DNA of 64,000 nucleotides. Origin: Hyphomicrobium sp. GTDB lineage: Bacteria; Pseudomonadota; Alphaproteobacteria; Rhizobiales; Hyphomicrobiaceae. A model generated the notes under the pieces. It had not been told where the DNA came from. It was given only the letters and a program-made list of their open reading frames with translations, and did not search any database. Both the position numbers and the translations under genes were made by a program. Below are positions 1 to 8,881 of this stretch, piece by piece. Position 1 is the first letter of the stretch; every line of letters begins with the position of its first letter. Location of the stretch: positions 248,001 through 312,000 of the forward strand of contig JAEUME010000016.1 in the NCBI GenBank assembly GCA_016793445.1, in the 5' to 3' direction.

Positions 1-282
1 CACAGATTATCATCCCGGCTCAGCTATTCACAGTACGCCGCTAAGTCCTTGAAAAACAAAGTGCCCGCGGTCGGGGGAGACCGCGGGCTAGCCGAATTGG
101 CGCCACTTGGGGGGTAAGTGGGACGGCGCTCAATTCTGTTTTGACTAGATAGTAACCCCCTACGAATGGCAAGCCGCGCACAAGGACAAACAAAATTTTC
201 GAATCAAAGTGTTGCACAGATTCGCCATTGAACAGCGTTGTCAATCAAAGTTTTTGACGCCGGGTCGAGAGCGCCCGCTAAT
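1..282. other. intergenic region with strong hairpin
   Basis: No gene is visible here. A perfect 10-bp hairpin lies at 63-88 (stem GCCCGCGGTC, 6-nt loop). Read on the minus strand it is followed by a T-rich stretch (ACTTTGTTTTTC), so it could end the minus-strand transcript that runs through the 283-3827 genes, although it sits about 195 nt past the last stop codon. A weaker hairpin (CCACTT/AAGTGG) lies at about 103-120. No convincing promoter was seen. Confidence 0.4.
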
Positions 283-1146
283 CTATTGGCGCTGTATTAT
301 AAATGGCGAAATGGTTAACCGGCCCGCAGCCGGGCTTTTCTGCTCGTAACCGAGGTCGGCAACAACACCCGAAAGCGACCCCTCGTTCACGCCAAGGTTG
401 AGGCCGGTTTTTTCCAGCCGTAGCGCCCCGTCGATCCAAACACGCATGAGGCCATCGGATTTGCCCGGCGCGTTCAAAACCACCTCCTGCGAGATATCCA
501 CCCATCGCCCGACTGGCCAACCCTCCTTGCGGGTACCGAGCCATGTGTCTGGAGAGTCGGGCGTGGTCAGTGTGACCCCGATGGCCCCTCCCTTCTGCCA
601 GCCGAGCCGTGAGACGAAGCCCGACTGCACCGCTTCGTCATCCAGATCCGACAACGTCCGAGTGGCATAAAGTCCCGGCAGCTTGCCGGGGATGTCGAAG
701 GAGAAATCCTTGGGCAGGAACAACCGGAAACTCAGGCAGGCCGCGCGTGCGCCTTCCAAACTGGGAGGCGCCCAAACGAACCCCACACCGTCGGAATGGT
801 TCGCATCGGACTCGTCACCATCGTCCTGTCCAGCCGACATCTCGCTTCCGGCTGCCGGACCGAGAGCCACCTGTAGATATTGCGCCTTCCCATCCTGAGA
901 TTCGATCACACGGGCATTCTTGAGCAAACCCCATTCGCGTGTCGGCACCCGGGCCTGAAGCTCGATGTTCGACAGTTTCTTGCCGCTTGGGCTTTGCAGC
1001 GAGAACTGAAGGCCGTTTCCGTAACGCGCGCGGCACACGGGAAGCTCCTCATTGTGAAAGAAGGAGTTTGTCATGTAGACGCCCAGGAACAGCAGAATGC
1101 CGGCCCCTGCGGCATTGAACAGAACCGTGTTGAGAGTTAGTCGCAT
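283..1146 (-). CDS. membrane-anchored lectin/polysaccharide-lyase-like protein
   Basis: A 287-residue protein with one hydrophobic segment near residues 7-27 that looks like a signal anchor, so the rest is probably periplasmic. The C-terminal half has the pattern GRWVDISQEVVLNAPGK followed by DGLMRVWIDG, which resembles the jelly-roll (concanavalin A-like) fold of polysaccharide lyases and sugar-binding domains. Catalytic residues could not be verified, so binding rather than cleavage is equally possible. It starts 12 nt after the HlyD-like gene, so it is probably the third gene of the type I secretion operon. Its proximity to an alginate-like synthase suggests an exopolysaccharide ligand; that is inference. 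Confidence 0.5.
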   Translation of the reverse strand: MRLTLNTVLFNAAGAGILLFLGVYMTNSFFHNEELPVCRARYGNGLQFSLQSPSGKKLSNIELQARVPTREWGLLKNARVIESQDGKAQYLQVALGPAAGSEMSAGQDDGDESDANHSDGVGFVWAPPSLEGARAACLSFRLFLPKDFSFDIPGKLPGLYATRTLSDLDDEAVQSGFVSRLGWQKGGAIGVTLTTPDSPDTWLGTRKEGWPVGRWVDISQEVVLNAPGKSDGLMRVWIDGALRLEKTGLNLGVNEGSLSGVVADLGYEQKSPAAGRLTISPFIIQRQ

Positions 1147-1158
1147 ATTCGGGGGACC

Positions 1159-2124
1159 TCAGCCATTGAAGGCTTTGTGCACGTTGCGCATTAAGGGATC
1201 GATAAGCTGGTCGAGAAGCGTGCGCTGACCTGTCAGCAGCAGCACTTCAGCGCGCATCCCGGGCTGCAAAGGCACCGGGTGTCCGGACGGACCGTTGCGC
1301 GCGGTATCGGCTTCCAGTTCCACGCGTGCCACGAAGTACGCCGTCCCCGTACGCTTATCTTCCACGCTATCGGGCGAAATCCACGACAGCTTCGCGAGCA
1401 TCGGGCGCTGCTCACGCCAATTGAGGGCCGTCAGCCAGACTTTCGCAGGCATGCCCGGCACGACGTTCTCGATCTGATTAGGTTGCAGGCGTCCTTCGAT
1501 AACGAGTTTGTCGCTTCGTGGCACGATCTCCGCCACCGTGGCACCCGGTTGCACAACGGCGCCCGCCGCATGGACGTTAAGCGTCAAAACGCGCCCGGCG
1601 ACTGGCGCCCTGATCTGGGCCTTTTCGAGATCGCCCTCGGCCGCGGCAATCCGGGCGCGCAGCCCCGCCACTTCCTTTTCTATCTCGGCAACCATTCTTT
1701 GAAGCGACAATGCCTTGGACTTGGCCGCAAGCTTGCGCTGCTCCAGATCGTCGATCGTCGCGCTTTCCTGACGAGCCAGCATCAGCTGTCTTTCGGCCGC
1801 CACAGCCTGAGCTCGCAACGCCGTAACCTGCTGGTCGAGGTTGTCGGTCTCGAGCGTGACAATGATGTCGCCCGCCTCAACCTCCTGGCCTTCGACGACG
1901 TCCACCTTCTCCACCAGGCCGCCTCTGACGTGCGCGGCTGGTTTGACCTTCGATTCCACGATGATGGTGCCGGGCAAGCCCACGCCTTTGTCAATCGGCG
2001 CGAGAGCGGCGCCTCCAATGCCGAGCACAAAAAATAGCAAGATCACCGCCAACCCGAGCCACACGGGCTGGGAAATGTCGAGACGCGGCGTTGGGGCCTC
2101 TGAGGCCGCGACAGGCTTTGTCAT
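1159..2124 (-). CDS. HlyD-family type I secretion adaptor (short form)
   Basis: A periplasmic adaptor (membrane fusion protein) of 321 residues. It has a short cytoplasmic N-terminus, one transmembrane helix near residues 22-44, a split biotinyl-lipoyl domain (AHVRGGLVEKVDVVEGQEV and APVAGRVLTLNVHAAGAVV), a coiled-coil hairpin of only about 70-80 residues, and a C-terminal beta domain. Classical HlyD/PrtE adaptors are about 430-480 residues with a much longer hairpin, so this is a short variant. Its ATG overlaps the stop of the upstream ABC gene (ATGA), indicating translational coupling. The partner is expected to be that ABC protein plus an outer-membrane TolC-type channel, which is not in the window. 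Confidence 0.8.
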   Translation of the reverse strand: MTKPVAASEAPTPRLDISQPVWLGLAVILLFFVLGIGGAALAPIDKGVGLPGTIIVESKVKPAAHVRGGLVEKVDVVEGQEVEAGDIIVTLETDNLDQQVTALRAQAVAAERQLMLARQESATIDDLEQRKLAAKSKALSLQRMVAEIEKEVAGLRARIAAAEGDLEKAQIRAPVAGRVLTLNVHAAGAVVQPGATVAEIVPRSDKLVIEGRLQPNQIENVVPGMPAKVWLTALNWREQRPMLAKLSWISPDSVEDKRTGTAYFVARVELEADTARNGPSGHPVPLQPGMRAEVLLLTGQRTLLDQLIDPLMRNVHKAFNG

Positions 2125-3827
2125 GGCGCAGCCCTCATGCTCGCTTGCGCGGAAGGCTTGTCGTCTTGTGCGACGACATGCGGTTTGCGGCGCGCAAACT
2201 CGCTGGCATCCCCGAAGGATTGCAGCGCGCCGTTGGACAGCACGGCAACCTTGTCGACGAGTGTCAACAGGCGCGGATCCTGTGTCGCAATGATCAGGCC
2301 GACGCCCTGGTTCTTGAGAAGATCAAGATCGTGTATCAGCCGCCGCATGCTTGCGCCATCAAGCGCGATCTCAGGCTCGTCGAGCACGATGATCTTGGGG
2401 TCGCCGGCCATGGCGCGCGCCATGGCAACCGCGCGGCGTTCACGGAATGACAGATTGCAGCCCGCCAACCCAACCGGCGTATCATAGCCCGCATGCAGAC
2501 CCTGCAACGTTTCGTGCATGCCCGCGCGGATGGCCGCCCGAGCCACGGATATCATGCTCATGCCGGAGAAGCGGGCGATGTTGTCGTAGACCGTGCCTTC
2601 CAGCAACAGCGGCTCATCCGACAAATATCCAATCGGCGCCGGCCCGTCGTTTCGCTGCCATTTCACGATCGGCAGGCCATCGAGGGAGGCGTTGCCCGTG
2701 GTCGGCGCCATGGCGCCTGCCAGGACGGCCGCCAGGGTCGACTTGCCCGATCCGTTGGGTCCCACGATGCCCAGAGAAACGCCCGGCCGCAGGTCGAACG
2801 AAATATTGCGCAGCGCGGGCGTCTTGCGGCCAGGATGATAGTGCGTGACCTCGCCCAGATTAATGTGTCCCTCGATGCTCTCTCCACCGGGCGTCAAAAC
2901 CGGCACGACGGCATCATCCGGCAACGCCTTGAGGCGCCGGTAAGCCGCGAACGCGATGCGGATGGCCTTAACGGAACTCACCAGCCCCTCCAGCGGCGCA
3001 AGCGCGCGCGCGAGAAGGATGGCGGATGCCACCAGAGCGCCGGGAGCGATTTCGGTCTTGATCACAAGCCAAGCGCCCACGCCATAGATGGCAACCTGCG
3101 AGCCGATACGCACGCTGCGCGACATCGCCTTGATGAAGGCGGCGCGCTTGCCTTGAGAGTAGGCCGCGCCAATGTGCGCGCGGTTGAAGCTTTCCCATTG
3201 GGCGGTTGCCCCACCCACGATGCCGAATGCGCCTGCAAGCTGTCCATTATTGGCAACCGTCCGCCACCATTTCTCCGAACGTTCATGGGCGGCCGCGCTC
3301 TCCTGCTGCAGGCGCGACGTCGCCAGCATCTGCACGAGGGCCGCGCAGGCCAACAACCCCGCCGCGGTCACCGCGACCGCGCCGATCACGGGGTTGAGCG
3401 CAAACAGCGCGACAAGGAACAGAGGGGCGAAGGGGGCATCCATGACGACGCCGGCGGCGGGACTTGCCAGGAACTGCTGCAATTGCTCCAGTGCCCGCGC
3501 ATCCTGTCTGAATTCCTGAGGCGGGGTGCCGAGCTTGAGGCCGTTCGCCAGGATGTGGCGGCCAAGCTCGTGGTCGATCCAGATGCTGGCACGCAGGAGA
3601 ACCATGTCGCGGGCGATCTCGAGCAACGCGAGGCAGGCAACGGCAAGCGCGGTAACCGCGGTGATGATGAAGAGCGTTTCGAGCGAGCCAAGGGGGACGA
3701 CCGTATCGAACACCTGCAAGGTGTAGAGCGGCGTCGACAACATCAGTATATTGATGAAGGCGCTGAACAGGAACGCCGCAAACCACGCGCGACGGACATC
3801 CTTCAGCATTCGCCTTGATGTACGCAT
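2121..3827 (-). CDS. type I secretion ABC permease/ATPase with degenerate ATPase motifs
   Basis: A fused half-transporter of 568 residues of the PrtD/LapB-like type I secretion class: membrane domain about residues 15-290 and nucleotide-binding domain about 325-545. Walker A (GPNGSGKST, 356-364) and Walker B (IIVLDE, 479-484) are intact. The Q-loop glutamine is Asp404 (family pattern GYLPQD, here GYLSDE), the LSGGQ signature is LSFRE (459-463), and the H-loop histidine is Gln516 (ATQD instead of THR/P). Three catalytic motifs are therefore altered in one domain, so ATP turnover may be weak or need a partner subunit. It is the first gene of an operon with the HlyD-like adaptor. The cargo may be the RTX protein encoded just upstream on the same strand. 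Confidence 0.85.
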   Translation of the reverse strand: MRTSRRMLKDVRRAWFAAFLFSAFINILMLSTPLYTLQVFDTVVPLGSLETLFIITAVTALAVACLALLEIARDMVLLRASIWIDHELGRHILANGLKLGTPPQEFRQDARALEQLQQFLASPAAGVVMDAPFAPLFLVALFALNPVIGAVAVTAAGLLACAALVQMLATSRLQQESAAAHERSEKWWRTVANNGQLAGAFGIVGGATAQWESFNRAHIGAAYSQGKRAAFIKAMSRSVRIGSQVAIYGVGAWLVIKTEIAPGALVASAILLARALAPLEGLVSSVKAIRIAFAAYRRLKALPDDAVVPVLTPGGESIEGHINLGEVTHYHPGRKTPALRNISFDLRPGVSLGIVGPNGSGKSTLAAVLAGAMAPTTGNASLDGLPIVKWQRNDGPAPIGYLSDEPLLLEGTVYDNIARFSGMSMISVARAAIRAGMHETLQGLHAGYDTPVGLAGCNLSFRERRAVAMARAMAGDPKIIVLDEPEIALDGASMRRLIHDLDLLKNQGVGLIIATQDPRLLTLVDKVAVLSNGALQSFGDASEFARRKPHVVAQDDKPSAQASMRAAP

Positions 3828-4025
3828 TACCCCGGTCTCACACGCTCCGGCGACGACACCGGATACACAAATCCAAGGGCTGTGCGTCTTGCTCCGCCTT
3901 ATGATTTAACGGAACGTGAACAACGCATGCCTTCGGCTGGGGAGACGATAGCGTGCCGGCCTAAAGATATCGTTTATCAAACGTCAATTGGAACCAGGCG
4001 AATTCCGCCTGCCCTGCACAAGCGA

Positions 4026-4053
4026 AAAGCGGCTCCGTGGGGGGAGCCGCTTT
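4026..4053 (-). terminator. intrinsic terminator of the RTX gene
   Basis: An 11-bp perfect stem (AAAGCGGCTCC/GGAGCCGCTTT) with a 6-nt loop, followed on the minus strand by TTTTCGC. It lies about 30 nt beyond the stop of the RTX protein gene and separates it from the secretion operon. Confidence 0.75.
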
Positions 4054-4083
4054 CCGAGTGCTTTTGGTGATGGTGCGCTGCTA

Positions 4084-6972
4084 TCAGACGAGGATCATAC
4101 CCGCCTTCTGCAGTTCGATGGCGCTGGTTGTGTGAACATTATCAAGCACGACGACGTCGACCATCGCAGTGCCGACTTTCACTGACACGGTCGAGCCCGC
4201 GGCTGCGTCAGAGACCTTGACGACATCCGAGATGCTGCCGAACTTCTGACCTTTGAGCAGCTCGTGCAGATCGAGCTTGTCGCCTGCGCCGAAGTCGGTG
4301 ATGTGGTCGACGCCCGAGCCGACATCCTTGAGACCCCACACAAACGTATCCTTGCCCGAGCCGCCCGTCATCGTATCGGCGCCGCCAAGTCCACGGATCA
4401 CGTCGTTGCCGGCGCCGCCGTCGATGACGTTGGCATCCTTGCTGCCCTTGATGATGTCGGCGAAGTTCGTGCCGATCACGCGCTCGATACCCGAGATCGT
4501 GTCGTGGCCGATACCGGAGCCGGTCGCGATATGCTTGCTCATGTCAATGTTGACGCCGCCAGAGGCAACCTTCGTGTAGTCGAGCGTATCGAAGCCCGAA
4601 CCACCCGAGATCGTGTCGTCTCCGGCACCACCGTAGAAGCGGTCGTCGCCCGATCCACCGACCATGCTGTCGTTTCCGGCGCCGCCGTCAAGTACGTCGT
4701 TACCGGAGTCTCCCATGAGCACGTCGTTGCCGTTACCGCCTTCGATCGTGTCGTTGCCCGTATTGCCGGCCAGGTGGTCGTCGCCTGCGCCGCCCATAAG
4801 GTGGTCGTCGCCCTTGCCGCCACGCACGTCATCATTGCCATCGCCGCCCGACATGTCGTCGTTGCCAGCGTTGCCCCACATGCGATCATTGCCCGCGCCG
4901 CCGTCCATCTTGTCATCGCCGGCCATACCGAACATGACGTCATCGCCGTTATCGCCCGTCATCTTATCGTTGTCGGTCGAACGTGAGACCTTGGTCGCTT
5001 CCTTGGCCAGAAGCGCCGAGTTCGTAGTGCCGATCGACACGGTAAAGACGCTGTCGTCGAAGTCCTTGTCGCCACCGCCCTTGAGATCTTCAAAGCCGAT
5101 CTTGACGGTGCCGTTGATGTTGTCGACCGTGCCGACAGCGTGCTTCATCCCATCGCCGTTAAGGCCCTTGGTGCCGTCATCGACGCTGTGGAACACGGTC
5201 GTCCCGTAAGCCGACTTCACGACTGTCTCGGTGCCATTCTTGGCGACCTGCACGAGCTTCAACTGCGACCCGGCGTTGACGTTGCCCGGCTTACCGCTTG
5301 CGTCAACAAACTTGAAGGTCGCCGTCTTGTCGGACAGGAGCGAAGCCATCCCGCTCTGGGAGTAGCCGTTAGGCACAATGAAGAAGCCGATGGTTTCTCC
5401 CGCCTTGAGCGCAACATCCAAGGAGCTCACATTGGCCACCAGGTTGCCGCCCGAACCTGCGAGCGACGCGTTGGCAAACATGATCTGGACGTTGGAAATC
5501 GTTCCGTTGGCCGCGATCTTATAGAACCCGAGCGCATTCTTATAGTCAGCCGTTTCAGAGTTGAACGTGACCTTGGCGGTCGTGTCCTCGGTGATGCGGA
5601 ACTTGGTCATGTCGACCTTGCCGCCAACGGTTGCCGCACCGAACATGGTGTCGTTGCCGTCGCCGCCCGACATGTCGTCGTCGCCTGCGCCGCCGTGGAC
5701 ACGATCGTTGCCGCCGTTGCCGATCAGGACATCGTTGCCACCTTCACCGAAGATGACACTATCATGATCGTCGCCTTCGATCTTGTTGGCAGAGTTGTTG
5801 CCGATGTGAAGGTCGCTGTGATCGTGGTCAGCAGCTTCCTTCTCGGCAGCGGCCTTCTCGGCGGCTTCCTTCGCAGCCTTCTCGGCAGCAGCCTTCTCAG
5901 CAGCTTCCTTCGCAGCCTGCTCGGCAGCAGCCTTGTCAGCAGCTTCCTTCGCAGCCTTCTCAGCAGCGGCCTTCTCAGCGGCTTCCTTCGCAGCCTTTTC
6001 GGCAGCGGCCTTCTCAGCGGCTTCCTTCGCAGCCTTTTCGGCAGCGGCCTTCTCGGCGGCTTCCTTCGCAGCCTTTTCGGCAGCAGCCTTTTCAGCAGCT
6101 TCCTTCGCAGCCTTCTCAGCAGCGGCCTTCTCGGCGGCTTCCTTTGCAGCCTTCTCAGCAGCGGCCTTCTCAGCGGCTTCCTTTGCAGCCTTCTCAGCAG
6201 CGGCCTTCTCAGCAGCTTCCTTGGCAGCCTGCTCGGCAGCGGCCTTCTCAGCAGCTTCCTTGGCAGCCTTTTCGGCAGCGGCCTTTTCAGCGGCTTCCTT
6301 GGCAGCCTTTTCGGCAGCGGCCTTTTCAGCAGCTTCCTTGGCAGCCTTCTCAGCAGCGGCTTTCTCGGCGGCTTCCTTCGCAGCCTTCTCGGCAGCGGCT
6401 TTCTCAGCAGCTTCCTTGGCAGCCTTCTCAGCAGCGGCTTTCTCGTCCGTCGACAAGGAGGACTTGGTCAGCGACGCATTATCGATCAAGCCACCATAGC
6501 TGTCGTTATCGCCGGCCGACTCGCGGAACTCGATGCGATCCTGACCACCGGTGCCCACAACCTTGAACTGCGCCGTCGACCATACGGACTTGGTGGGATC
6601 AACCGAGCCGACGAGCTTGCCGTTCCAATAGACGTTGATGGTGTCAGAGCCGCCCGCACTGTCGGGGCGCTTCATGAAATCGAAGCTGAAGGTATACTCC
6701 GCGCCGGCTTCGGTGGTCACATCCTGATAGATGTTCGAGGCGCGCGTATCGTAGTCGAGCTCAGCGAACTGATTGCCTTCGCTTGCCTTCAGGCCATAGA
6801 ATCCCTTGCCCCACACCTCGACCTCGGTGTCAGACTTCCAACCTCCGACCTGGGCCTGGTGCGTCCAAGTGTCGGCGCCGACCTTCGCGCTCTCAAATCC
6901 GCCGTCGATCAGCAACTGGCTGCCGATCGCCACTGTTGCCGCAGACGATTTGTCTTTCTTATCGTCGCTCAT
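4084..6972 (-). CDS. RTX protein with Ala/Lys/Glu helical repeat and DUF4114-like domain
   Basis: A predicted secreted protein of 962 residues. The start at 6972 is chosen because GGGAG lies 8 nt upstream and because the chosen protein has no cysteine, as is usual for type I substrates; the in-frame extension to 7077 would add two. Order: N-terminal carbohydrate-binding-like domain (about 15-150); about 16 copies of a 13-residue unit [13 protein letters not shown] (about 176-380); a short set of GGxGxD calcium-binding repeats; a DUF4114-like domain (about 447-647, with [17 protein letters not shown]); a long GGxGxD block; and a C-terminal type I target region ([20 protein letters not shown]). 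The repeat probably forms a long stalk. It has its own terminator, and a secretion operon follows. Adhesin or matrix protein is inferred. Confidence 0.85.
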   Translation of the reverse strand: MSDDKKDKSSAATVAIGSQLLIDGGFESAKVGADTWTHQAQVGGWKSDTEVEVWGKGFYGLKASEGNQFAELDYDTRASNIYQDVTTEAGAEYTFSFDFMKRPDSAGGSDTINVYWNGKLVGSVDPTKSVWSTAQFKVVGTGGQDRIEFRESAGDNDSYGGLIDNASLTKSSLSTDEKAAAEKAAKEAAEKAAAEKAAKEAAEKAAAEKAAKEAAEKAAAEKAAKEAAEKAAAEKAAKEAAEKAAAEQAAKEAAEKAAAEKAAKEAAEKAAAEKAAKEAAEKAAAEKAAKEAAEKAAAEKAAKEAAEKAAAEKAAKEAAEKAAAEKAAKEAAEKAAAEKAAKEAADKAAAEQAAKEAAEKAAAEKAAKEAAEKAAAEKEAADHDHSDLHIGNNSANKIEGDDHDSVIFGEGGNDVLIGNGGNDRVHGGAGDDDMSGGDGNDTMFGAATVGGKVDMTKFRITEDTTAKVTFNSETADYKNALGFYKIAANGTISNVQIMFANASLAGSGGNLVANVSSLDVALKAGETIGFFIVPNGYSQSGMASLLSDKTATFKFVDASGKPGNVNAGSQLKLVQVAKNGTETVVKSAYGTTVFHSVDDGTKGLNGDGMKHAVGTVDNINGTVKIGFEDLKGGGDKDFDDSVFTVSIGTTNSALLAKEATKVSRSTDNDKMTGDNGDDVMFGMAGDDKMDGGAGNDRMWGNAGNDDMSGGDGNDDVRGGKGDDHLMGGAGDDHLAGNTGNDTIEGGNGNDVLMGDSGNDVLDGGAGNDSMVGGSGDDRFYGGAGDDTISGGSGFDTLDYTKVASGGVNIDMSKHIATGSGIGHDTISGIERVIGTNFADIIKGSKDANVIDGGAGNDVIRGLGGADTMTGGSGKDTFVWGLKDVGSGVDHITDFGAGDKLDLHELLKGQKFGSISDVVKVSDAAAGSTVSVKVGTAMVDVVVLDNVHTTSAIELQKAGMILV
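5830..6444 (-). repeat. 39-bp tandem repeat array (about 16 units)
   Basis: Tandem 39-bp units encode [13 protein letters not shown]. There are 15 full units and one partial unit, with variants carrying Gln for Lys or Asp for Glu. Units differ mainly at synonymous third positions. The array lies inside the RTX gene and gives long open antisense frames that are not genes. Unit number is likely to vary between strains because of slippage. Confidence 0.95.
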
Positions 6973-7197
6973 AACCACGTCTCCCACTACTTCCTCAGCG
7001 GATCCACTTCCGCAAGCTTCCGGGCCATTCGTCACCCAACCACCGAACGGACACACTTGCGTACGCTTCACACGCACGGCGAACCCATTTCGACACCATC
7101 ACCCTACGCGCCCGCCACAAAGATTAAGTTCAGTCCCGGGATCAAAATTGTGAGAAATTTTATTCAATTCTTTAAGTTTCAAACGCTGCTTGAAACG

Positions 7198-7230
7198 AAA
7201 AGACCGGCTGGAGCTACCAGCCGGTCTTTT
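7198..7230 (-). terminator. intrinsic terminator of the AlgD-like gene
   Basis: A perfect 14-bp stem (AAAAGACCGGCTGG and its complement) with loop AGCTA. On the minus strand it ends in TTTTCGTTTC, about 38 nt beyond the stop of the nucleotide-sugar dehydrogenase gene. The A/T flanks on both sides would also allow termination on the plus strand. Confidence 0.85.
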
Positions 7231-7267
7231 TCAGAAATGCAGGTTATGCGCTATTTTCCGGGCTTTT

Positions 7268-8680
7268 CTACCACGCGATGCCTTGATACGTGGCATCGTC
7301 CGGCAGTTCCTTGAACAATCGCGCCAGATCGAGCACATGCACCTTTGTTGGGCGATTGTTTACCACCGCGCGAAATTGCTCCGTGGCATGCGAAACGACC
7401 ACCACATCGCACGTCTCAAACAGATCGTTCGCGCTGGCGACGGTAAGAGATTGCAGCTCGTCCATCAGCTTCGCCTGGGCCGGAACCGCATGACGCACAT
7501 AGTCAATCTGACTCTGCAGCAGCGGACCAAAATGCAGATTTGGATCGTAGGCGCTGATGGATTCACCCTTGGCAAGCAGCGTCGCCATCACTTCCAGAGT
7601 GGGGCTCTCCCGCAGGTCGTCGGTGCCAGGCTTGAACGTGACGCCCAGGAAGCCGATCCGCTTTCCAGCAAACGGCTCAAGAAGGTCGACCGCCTGCTTG
7701 ATGTGGCTCTTGTTCGTGACCATCAGGCTGTCAACCAGAGGAACCTCGACGCCAAGTTCATGCGCAATATGGCTCACGGCACGAACTTCCTTGGGAAGGC
7801 AGGAGCCGCCGAACGCGAATCCGGGCTTCAAGTAGTAGGGTGACAGGTTCAGCTTCAGATCCTTGACGAAGATGTTCATCACGTCATGGCTGTCGATCGA
7901 GAGCTTCTTGCACAGCCGCCCAACCTCGTTGGCGAAAGCCACTTTCGTCGCATGCCAGACGTTATCGACATATTTCACCATCTCGGCCGCTTCGATGGAG
8001 GTGAAGATGACGTTCTTGTCGACGGCCTCGTAGATCGCGGTAACGGTTGCTTCAGCGCGCTTGTCGGAGGCGCCTACAACCGTTTTGGGGGGCGCGAAGA
8101 AGTCTGCAACGGCGACACCTTCACGCAGGAATTCGGGATTGAAACACACACCGAAATCCAGCCCGAGCTTCTTGCCAGAGGCCCTTTCGATCTCCGGCAC
8201 GACCACATCGAGCGTGGTTCCCGGCGGGACCGAGCAGCGCAGAACAACGACGTGATAGGCGGACTTCAGGGAAAGTGCCTGGCCGATCGCACGGCTCGCT
8301 TGGCGCACATACGTAAAATCGCAACCGCCGTCCTTGGAGGTCGGCGTTCCTACGGAAAGGAACGTAACGTTCGTATCAAGCACCGCGGCAACGAGGTTCT
8401 GCGTTGCGTCGATCAACCCGCAGCTTGCGCCCTCATGCAGCAACTCGCCCAGACGCTCCTCGACAATCGGCGAGGCGCCGGCGCGGATCGCATCGACCTT
8501 CTCGCGCGAGACGTCGACGCCAACCATGCGGAAACCCAGATGCGACAGGCACGCCATCGACACAGCGCCGACGTAACCCAACCCGATCACGCTGATGGCC
8601 GGCTTGGCGGCTTCAGTCTCTGCGACGAAATCGTACTCAGCACGATCGACAGACCGCTCAAGGACGGATTCGAAATTCAT
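7268..8680 (-). CDS. GDP-mannose/UDP-glucose 6-dehydrogenase, AlgD-like
   Basis: An NAD-dependent nucleotide-sugar dehydrogenase of 470 residues that makes a uronic acid donor by two successive oxidations at C6. It has an N-terminal Rossmann motif VIGLGYVGAVSMACLSHLG, the substrate motif NPEFLREGVAVADFF, the catalytic-cysteine motif GFAFGGSCLPKE and the C-terminal domain motif FLGVTFKPGTDDLRESP. Wording of these motifs is closer to GDP-mannose dehydrogenase (AlgD) than to UDP-glucose dehydrogenase, and the neighbours upstream are Alg8- and Alg44-like, which supports GDP-mannuronate as product. There is a roughly 35-residue N-terminal extension compared with AlgD. GGGAG lies 13 nt before the ATG. 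Substrate choice is inference. Confidence 0.85.
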   Translation of the reverse strand: MNFESVLERSVDRAEYDFVAETEAAKPAISVIGLGYVGAVSMACLSHLGFRMVGVDVSREKVDAIRAGASPIVEERLGELLHEGASCGLIDATQNLVAAVLDTNVTFLSVGTPTSKDGGCDFTYVRQASRAIGQALSLKSAYHVVVLRCSVPPGTTLDVVVPEIERASGKKLGLDFGVCFNPEFLREGVAVADFFAPPKTVVGASDKRAEATVTAIYEAVDKNVIFTSIEAAEMVKYVDNVWHATKVAFANEVGRLCKKLSIDSHDVMNIFVKDLKLNLSPYYLKPGFAFGGSCLPKEVRAVSHIAHELGVEVPLVDSLMVTNKSHIKQAVDLLEPFAGKRIGFLGVTFKPGTDDLRESPTLEVMATLLAKGESISAYDPNLHFGPLLQSQIDYVRHAVPAQAKLMDELQSLTVASANDLFETCDVVVVSHATEQFRAVVNNRPTKVHVLDLARLFKELPDDATYQGIAW

Positions 8681-8784
8681 TTTCTGCCAACGCTCCCACT
8701 TGCAGCCTTTTCATGCTGCTTGGCCTCACCCCGCACCCGAAAGAGGCCTGTGTCTGGCGTCGGCTCCCGGCGCTGACGCCCAAA

Positions 8785-8804
8785 CCGGCTACTGCCATAG
8801 CCGG
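8785..8804. other. hairpin in the AlgD-like leader
   Basis: A perfect 7-bp stem (CCGGCTA/TAGCCGG) with a 6-nt loop in the 201-nt gap between the Alg8-like and AlgD-like genes. It has no T-run, so a processing site or leader structure is more likely than a terminator. Confidence 0.35.
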
Positions 8805-8881
8805 ACCTCTCTCAGTGATAGGAGGCAGGTTGCCAGGGAAAGGTCGTCATCGACTGAAGCGAACAGATATAATTTTATCGA

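Noticed and set aside
320..340. GC-rich hairpin followed by TTTT on the plus strand near 320-340
   Set aside because: Lies inside the coding end of the minus-strand gene, and no plus-strand gene precedes it.
5830..6444. Regular repeats as a CRISPR array
   Set aside because: Units are contiguous 39-bp coding repeats without unique spacers, inside an open reading frame.
5140..7314. Long plus-strand open frame with Leu/Ser/Gly repeats
   Set aside because: It is the antisense shadow of the 39-bp repeat and RTX blocks of the minus-strand RTX gene; no start signal and no family sense.
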